This document shows, one piece after another, positions 59,577 to 64,000 of a stretch of DNA of 64,000 nucleotides. Below the pieces are notes generated by a model. The model was not told the DNA's origin. It made no database searches and worked only from the letters and a program-made list of their open reading frames with translations. Origin of the DNA: Lachnospiraceae bacterium (GTDB taxonomy: Bacteria; Bacillota; Clostridia; Lachnospirales; Lachnospiraceae); contig JAAVZL010000020.1 of assembly GCA_022791635.1 (NCBI GenBank), positions 42,877 to 106,876 on the forward strand, given 5' to 3'. Each line of letters begins with the position of its first letter. The stretch's first letter is position 1. The translations under genes were made by a program, and so were the position numbers.

Positions 59577-60607
59577 ACAGACGGATAACAAAGGTAGTGG
59601 GCTGCGGAGGCGTGGGAAAAGGACTTTTGTTTCACAGCCCCCAGATGGAAACCTTAGGGCGCAGCGAATCCAGGCTTGTGACCTTAAGTGACGCCAAGGA
59701 TTACTGTAAGCAGCAGATTGTATTTTACTATATCGCCATGCTGCTTCGGGGCAGGGCTTCCGTGTATCCCATAGGAGCCGTGGGAAAGGACGGCTTTGGC
59801 AGTGAACTGATTGAGCAGATGAAGGGGCAGGGGATGGATGTAAGCTGTATGGAGAAAAGCCGGCTTCTTCCCACCATGCTGAGCATCTGCCTGCAGTATC
59901 CGGACAAAGAGGGCTGTAATTTCACAGCCGGCAACAGCGCAGCCGGGGAGGTGACGCCTGACTTTATCCGAAAGGCTCTTGAGAAGATTGGGATTGATGA
60001 GGAAACTTGTTTGGTGGCAGTTCCGGAGATTCGCATAGACAGCAGAGTAGAGATGATGCGGATGGGAAAGGAAAAGGGAGCTTTTTGCGCCATTTCCATC
60101 CCAGCGGGAGAGGCAAGGCAGTTTGAGGAAGCGAACATTTATCCGTATTGCGATCTGGTCTCCGTAAATGAGGAGGAGGCCCAGGCAATGACAGGCACCG
60201 GGAAACAGGGGAGGGAGCTGGCAAGGGAAACCCTTTCTTATTTGCAGAGGTGGCAGCCGGGGATTGCCCTCTGTGTGACCCTTGGGAAAGAGGGAGCCTG
60301 CTGTGCCAGAGGGGATTGCCTGGAATGGGTGCCGGCATTTCCGGCCAAGACAGTCAACACCACAGGAGCCGGAGATGCGTTTTTGGGGGCGATGGTTGGC
60401 GGAATGGCTTTGGGACTTCCGTTTTTTAAAGGAAGAGAGGAACGATGTTTTGGAGATGGTATTTTGACAACGGCCCCGGAGCTGGCGGCTTTTTGCGCGG
60501 GGCTGGCGGTAGAAAGCCCGGACAGTATCCCGGAGGAGATAACGAAAGAGTTGATTTTGTCAGAGGTAGAAAAGCGGGGGTGGGAACAGAAATTTTTTGA
60601 AGTTTAG
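59573..60607 (+). CDS. PfkB-family sugar kinase
   Basis: A 344-residue product from ATG 59573, overlapping the upstream stop. The PfkB signature TVNTTGAGDAFLGAMVGG contains the catalytic Asp; other motifs are GAVGKDGFGSELIEQM, FTAGNSAAGEV and LVSVNEEEAQAM. It would phosphorylate the sugar or a later intermediate. It is the last gene of the cluster before a long hairpin repeat. Confidence 0.9.
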   Translation: MNRRITKVVGCGGVGKGLLFHSPQMETLGRSESRLVTLSDAKDYCKQQIVFYYIAMLLRGRASVYPIGAVGKDGFGSELIEQMKGQGMDVSCMEKSRLLPTMLSICLQYPDKEGCNFTAGNSAAGEVTPDFIRKALEKIGIDEETCLVAVPEIRIDSRVEMMRMGKEKGAFCAISIPAGEARQFEEANIYPYCDLVSVNEEEAQAMTGTGKQGRELARETLSYLQRWQPGIALCVTLGKEGACCARGDCLEWVPAFPAKTVNTTGAGDAFLGAMVGGMALGLPFFKGREERCFGDGILTTAPELAAFCAGLAVESPDSIPEEITKELILSEVEKRGWEQKFFEV

Positions 60608-60621
60608 TGAAGGTTAGTGAA

Positions 60622-60796
60622 GCTGCCGCAAAAGAAACCATCAGACTTTTCCATATCCGTGTTCGGACGGTTCTCGTACATTCTGTCTGCTCTGTACGGA
60701 CATTGCTAGGGCAATATCCGTTCATATCAGACAGCCTGTACGCGAACAGCCGGACACTGGATATTGGAAAAGTCTGATGGTTTCTTTTGCGGCAGC
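60622..60796. repeat. Long-hairpin intergenic repeat, copy B
   Basis: A 175-bp palindrome between the convergent kinase and CmpB-like genes. The outer arms 60622-60653 and 60765-60796 are perfectly complementary over 32 bp. The inner parts share the core words of copy A (TTCCATATC, TGTTCGGACGGTT, TGCTCTG, CAGCCGGACAC, GGATATTGG), with the apical stem ACGGACATTGC/GCAATATCCGT and CTGTCTG/CAGACAG below it. The outer arms have different sequence from copy A, yet each copy is self-complementary. Confidence 0.85.
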
Positions 60797-60808
60797 CTGT
60801 ACGTCTTT

Positions 60809-61192
60809 CTACAGTCGGCGAAAGATTTTTTCATATAAGAGCCCGGTGAGGAACCACACAGGGGCATAGTCAAGCCTTATAACGCCGCCGATGTTAAAAC
60901 GGGCCTTGCTGTAGTCCCAGGGGCACATATCGTGTTTTTTCAGCAGACTTCCGGTGATGAATTCTCCCAGGAAAATGGAACAGGCATAGACGCTCCCCCG
61001 AAACAGCGTCCCTTTTTTTCGAATCCAGCGGGAGACAGGAGAGAGAAAAGCAGCCATCCCATAGATGGGAAACATCCACATAGAGGAATGGCCGATGAGC
61101 TTCATCTGTCTGCGCTGAAGGGATTTGAGGCCTGTCCAGAAGATTTCCAGGCACCAGCCGATGAGTCCGCAGAGAATAAATTTGTTTTTCAT
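60809..61192 (-). CDS. CmpB-like putative membrane permease
   Basis: A 127-residue product from ATG 61192; the frame is open further upstream but lacks the family start. It begins KFILCGLIGWCLEIFWTGL, and HSSMWMFPIYGMAAFLSP matches the PF06541 (ABC_trans_CmpB) type. About three or four membrane helices. Function of the family is unclear. No good Shine-Dalgarno is seen, so expression may be low. Confidence 0.7.
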   Translation of the reverse strand: MKNKFILCGLIGWCLEIFWTGLKSLQRRQMKLIGHSSMWMFPIYGMAAFLSPVSRWIRKKGTLFRGSVYACSIFLGEFITGSLLKKHDMCPWDYSKARFNIGGVIRLDYAPVWFLTGLLYEKIFRRL

Positions 61193-61229
61193 AAGAGTAG
61201 TATGCGCCGAAAAGGGAAAAGAAATTCTA

Positions 61230-61258
61230 TTGAAATAAAGCGGAGGATGTAATATACT
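61230..61258 (+). promoter_or_regulatory. Promoter of folC-pheA
   Basis: TTGAAA at 61230-61235, 17-nt spacer, TATACT at 61253-61258, about 44 nt before ATG 61302. It is in front of two closely linked genes. Confidence 0.7.
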
Positions 61259-61301
61259 TGGAATGCAGTAAAATAGATAAAACCTGTAAGGTGGTCTGAA
61301 T

Positions 61302-62591
61302 ATGACATACAAGGAAGCAAGAGCGTTTATCGATGATACATCAAAATACGGCTACATTTTGGGGCTTGATACAGTGACCGGGTTGCTTGCCCGCCTGGGG
61401 AATCCCCAGGACGATTTGAAATTTGTGCACATTGCGGGGACCAACGGCAAGGGCTCCATCCTGGCCTATGTTTCTACCATTCTAAAAGAGGCGGGATACC
61501 GGGTGGGCAGATACATTTCGCCCACGATTTTTGAATACCGGGAGCGCATCCAGGTGAATGAGGCCTATATCCCCGAGGAAGCGGTGGCAAGGCTGGCAAA
61601 GCGGATTTACCAGGCCGGGCAGGAGATGCTCTCGGAGGGGCTGGCTCACCCCACGGCCTTTGAGGTGGAGACGGCCCTGGCATTTCTCTATTTTCAGGAA
61701 ACGGACTGCGATCTGGTGGTGCTGGAGACCGGCATGGGTGGCCTGACGGACGCCACCAATGTGGTGAAAACCACCCTGGTATCCGCATTTGCCTCCATCA
61801 GCATGGATCACATGGGATTTTTGGGAAATACCCTGGAGGAGATCGCTAAAATGAAGGCTGGAATTATCAAGCCTGGAACAAAGGTGGTCAGCACGGTGCA
61901 AAGGCCCGAGGTTCGGCAAGTTTTAATGGAGGCTTGTAAGGAGCAGCAGGCTTCCTACCGGGAGGTGCAGGCGAAAGAGCTTCGGGATAAAAAGATAAGC
62001 TTTGAAGAGCAGAGCTTTACCTATAGCGAACGTAAAATGCTGAAGCCAGGAATCCTGGGAAGCTGTCAGATAGAAAATGCGGCCACGGCGGTGGAGGTTA
62101 TAGACGCCCTGGGAGAGCTTGGCTATCCCGTGTCTGAGGAGGCCCTGAGAAAGGGACTGGAGGAGACTAGGTGGATCGGCCGCTTTACCGTGGTGGAGGA
62201 GCATCCCTTGTTCATAGTGGACGGGGCCCATAACCGGGACGCGGCAGACCGACTTTTGGAGACGCTGAAGCTTTATGTGCCGGAAAAACGAAAGATTTTC
62301 ATTATTGGTGTTCTGGGAGACAAGGAGTACGACTATATGATGAGCCGCCTGGCTCCGGAGGCAGAGCGGATCGTGACGGTGATGACGCCGGATAATCAGA
62401 GAGCCCTGCCAGCAGAGGCGCTGGCAGAGACGGTAAGACCCTATAACCCTAATGTGGAGCCGGCCGAAAGCATTCCGGATGCCGTGGAAAGGGCCAGAAG
62501 CTATGCGGGGGAGGACGGGATGGTTCTGGCCTTTGGCTCCCTGTCCTATCTGGGAGATCTGATCCGGGCGGTTCGAAAGGATGCTTGCTAA
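61302..62591 (+). CDS. folC: Folylpolyglutamate synthase/dihydrofolate synthase
   Basis: A 429-residue Mur-ligase-type enzyme adding glutamate to folates. P-loop HIAGTNGKGS is at about 43-52, GRYISPTIFEYRERIQVN at about 67-84, and LETGMGGLTDATNV carries the metal-binding region. VDGAHNRDAADRLLETL is the C-terminal glutamate-ligase region. AAGGTGG precedes ATG 61302. It lies 17 nt before pheA. Confidence 0.95.
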   Translation: MTYKEARAFIDDTSKYGYILGLDTVTGLLARLGNPQDDLKFVHIAGTNGKGSILAYVSTILKEAGYRVGRYISPTIFEYRERIQVNEAYIPEEAVARLAKRIYQAGQEMLSEGLAHPTAFEVETALAFLYFQETDCDLVVLETGMGGLTDATNVVKTTLVSAFASISMDHMGFLGNTLEEIAKMKAGIIKPGTKVVSTVQRPEVRQVLMEACKEQQASYREVQAKELRDKKISFEEQSFTYSERKMLKPGILGSCQIENAATAVEVIDALGELGYPVSEEALRKGLEETRWIGRFTVVEEHPLFIVDGAHNRDAADRLLETLKLYVPEKRKIFIIGVLGDKEYDYMMSRLAPEAERIVTVMTPDNQRALPAEALAETVRPYNPNVEPAESIPDAVERARSYAGEDGMVLAFGSLSYLGDLIRAVRKDAC

Positions 62592-62608
62592 AAAGAGAGG
62601 AAAAAGAC

Positions 62609-63736
62609 ATGAGAGATCTGGCGGAGCTTAGAAAAGAGATTGACGAAATCGATGAGCAGATGGTAAAGTTGTTTGAACAGCGGATGGCCGTCTCGGAAGA
62701 GGTGGCGGAATACAAGGTGGCCGTGGGAAAGAAGGTTTTGGATAAGGAGCAGGAAAAGCGGAAAATCCAGGCCGTGCAGGCCATGACCCACAATGAATTT
62801 AACAGCCACGGAGTGGAGGAGCTTTATAAGCAGCTCATGGCTATGAGCCGGAAACTCCAGTATCAGCGGATGGAGCAGCAGGCTATCGGGCGTCTGCCCT
62901 TTGTGATGGTGGATGAGCTTGAGAAAAATAATGTACGGGTGGTCTACCAGGGAGTGGAGGGGGCCTACGCACAGCAGGCCATGTTCGAATTTTTCGGAGA
63001 GGATGTCAAACACTTTCATGTGGAGCGCTGGCGGGACGCCATGGAGGCCATAGCCGAGGGCATGGCGGATTACGCGGTGCTGCCCATTGAGAATTCCTCC
63101 GCAGGCATTGTAAACGATAATTATGATCTCCTTCAGGAGTTTGACAATTATATCGTAGGAGAGCAGGTGATGACCATTCGCCATGCCCTTCTGGGAACGC
63201 CGGACGCCGAGCTTTCGGACATTCGTACGGTATATTCCCATCCCCAGGGTCTGATGCAGTGTGCCAGATATCTGGACGAAAACCGACAGTGGCAGCAGAT
63301 TAGCCTGCTTAACACGGCGGTGGCGGCCCAGAAGGTAGCCGAAGATCGAGATAAAACTCAGGCCGCCATTGCCAGCACCCTGGCCGGAAAGCAGCATGGG
63401 CTGAAGGTTTTGAAAGAGAACATCAATTTCAGCGGACAGAATTCCACCCGTTTTCTCATCGTGACCAACCAGCGGATCTTCTGCAAAAACGCAGGGAAGG
63501 TGAGTATCTGCTTTGAGGTGAGCCACGAGAGCGGTTGTCTTTACAATGTCTTGTCCCACTTTATTTTCAATAACCTGAATATGTGCCGCATTGAGTCACG
63601 GCCCATTGCGGAGAAGAACTGGGAGTACCATTTCTTTGTGGACTTTGAGGGGAACCTGAACGACAGCGCCGTAAAGAACGCCCTGCGGGGAATTCGGGAG
63701 GAAGCGTTGAATATGAAGATCCTGGGAAATTATTAA
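62609..63736 (+). CDS. pheA: Bifunctional chorismate mutase/prephenate dehydratase
   Basis: A 375-residue product from ATG 62609 after AGAGAGGAAAAAG. Residues 1-90 are an AroQ chorismate mutase (LRKEIDEIDEQMVKLFEQRMAVSEEVAEYK). About 105-285 is prephenate dehydratase (VVYQGVEGAYAQQAMFEFF, LPIENSSAGIVNDNYDLL, NSTRFLIVTNQ). The C-terminal ACT domain (about 295-375) has the ESRP motif for phenylalanine feedback control. It converts chorismate to phenylpyruvate. Confidence 0.96.
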   Translation: MRDLAELRKEIDEIDEQMVKLFEQRMAVSEEVAEYKVAVGKKVLDKEQEKRKIQAVQAMTHNEFNSHGVEELYKQLMAMSRKLQYQRMEQQAIGRLPFVMVDELEKNNVRVVYQGVEGAYAQQAMFEFFGEDVKHFHVERWRDAMEAIAEGMADYAVLPIENSSAGIVNDNYDLLQEFDNYIVGEQVMTIRHALLGTPDAELSDIRTVYSHPQGLMQCARYLDENRQWQQISLLNTAVAAQKVAEDRDKTQAAIASTLAGKQHGLKVLKENINFSGQNSTRFLIVTNQRIFCKNAGKVSICFEVSHESGCLYNVLSHFIFNNLNMCRIESRPIAEKNWEYHFFVDFEGNLNDSAVKNALRGIREEALNMKILGNY

Positions 63737-63744
63737 TTGGCGGA

Positions 63745-64000
63745 ACTGGAAACAGCAATATCCCCGAGACGCATAGAAGGATTTACGGACGAACGCATTT
63801 TCGGCCGGAAATTCTTCTCGGCAAAGATGTGTCGAGCGGGATATTGCGGGACTGGAAACAGCAATATCCCCGAGACGCATAGAAGGATTTACGGACGAAT
63901 GCATTTTCGGCCGGAAATTCTTCTCGGCACAGATGTGTCGAGCGGGATATTGCGGTACTGGAAACAGCAATATCCCCGAGACGCATAGAAGGATTTACGG
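63745..64000. repeat. Tandem 106-bp hairpin repeats, continuing past the edge
   Basis: Units start at 63745, 63851 and 63957 (about 2.4 copies in view) with only single-base differences such as AACGC/AATGC and CAAAG/CACAG. Each unit is a palindrome: GCAATATCCC pairs with GGGATATTGC, CGAGACGCAT with ATGTGTCG, and AGAAGGATTT with AAATTCTTCT. The 106-bp period is not a multiple of three, so it is not coding. It is not a CRISPR: there are no unique spacers. Confidence 0.88.

Noticed and set aside
63737..63988. Open frames through the tandem repeats as a repeat protein
   Set aside because: The 106-bp period shifts frame in every unit, so no repeated protein motif results; the palindromic structure explains the sequence.
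63745..64000. Tandem repeats as a CRISPR array
   Set aside because: The whole 106-bp unit repeats with no unique spacers, and no cas genes are in the window.

Overview
The window looks like chromosome of a Gram-positive gut anaerobe of the Lachnospiraceae/Clostridia type. The grounds are strong Shine-Dalgarno sites with frequent TTG and GTG starts, Firmicutes-type phage modules, split pyrB/pyrI, a VanG-type cluster, a TrpR-like YerC regulator and a bacterial RNase P RNA. No 16S rRNA or species marker is present, so the assignment stays at family level.

Positions 1 to about 33,650 are a tailed-phage prophage whose left end lies outside the window. In order it holds: an early/middle block (PcfK/AcrIIA9-like protein, PcfJ-like protein, D12 adenine methylase, HTH protein, Zn/HNH-like protein, sigma-like late regulator); a HicA/HicB toxin-antitoxin pair with duplicated operators; a probable late promoter and an AT-rich membrane-protein gene; terS, terL and portal; an inserted cassette (ribbon-helix-helix repressor with palindromic operator, small protein, HNH protein); a minor capsid protein fused to a PBECR-like nuclease domain; a cluster of four structured RNAs with its own promoter and terminator; a phage-encoded Prp-type protease directly upstream of scaffold and capsid proteins that both carry a Prp-like LQxF motif; head-tail connectors, tail tube, tail chaperones, an ATT-initiated zinc-ribbon gene, tape measure, Dit, Tal and a 1909-residue modular tip protein; then holin and amidase. 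The right boundary falls in a truncated substrate-binding lipoprotein gene.

From 33.65 to 39.5 kb lie host genes: PHP phosphoesterase, Phd/ParE toxin-antitoxin pair, yerC, homocysteine S-methyltransferase family gene, rnpB, a PH-domain gene and pyrBI. From 39.5 to 45.7 kb, on the minus strand, is a complete VanG-type D-Ala-D-Ser resistance cluster, transcribed vanR-vanS, then a terminator and a promoter with 11-bp-phased GTCA repeats, then vanG-vanXY-vanTm-vanTr. The serine racemase is split into separate membrane and racemase genes. From 45.9 to 50.2 kb is a minus-strand potassium block: TrkH/KtrB, a small membrane protein, a short KdpD and KdpE.

From 50.4 to 60.6 kb is a plus-strand sugar regulon: LacI-type regulator, ChvE/GguA/GguB-type ABC importer, zinc dehydrogenase, two different NagB-like proteins each lacking one catalytic residue, aldose epimerase and PfkB kinase. 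Its substrate is not evident. The window ends with a CmpB-like membrane protein, folC, pheA and a 106-bp tandem hairpin array that runs off the edge. Two members of a long-hairpin repeat family (39,286-39,499 and 60,622-60,796) each sit between convergent genes.

The most promising undescribed elements are the phage RNA cluster at 13.9-14.5 kb, the long-hairpin family, the terminal tandem hairpin array and the sugar pathway with divergent NagB-like enzymes.
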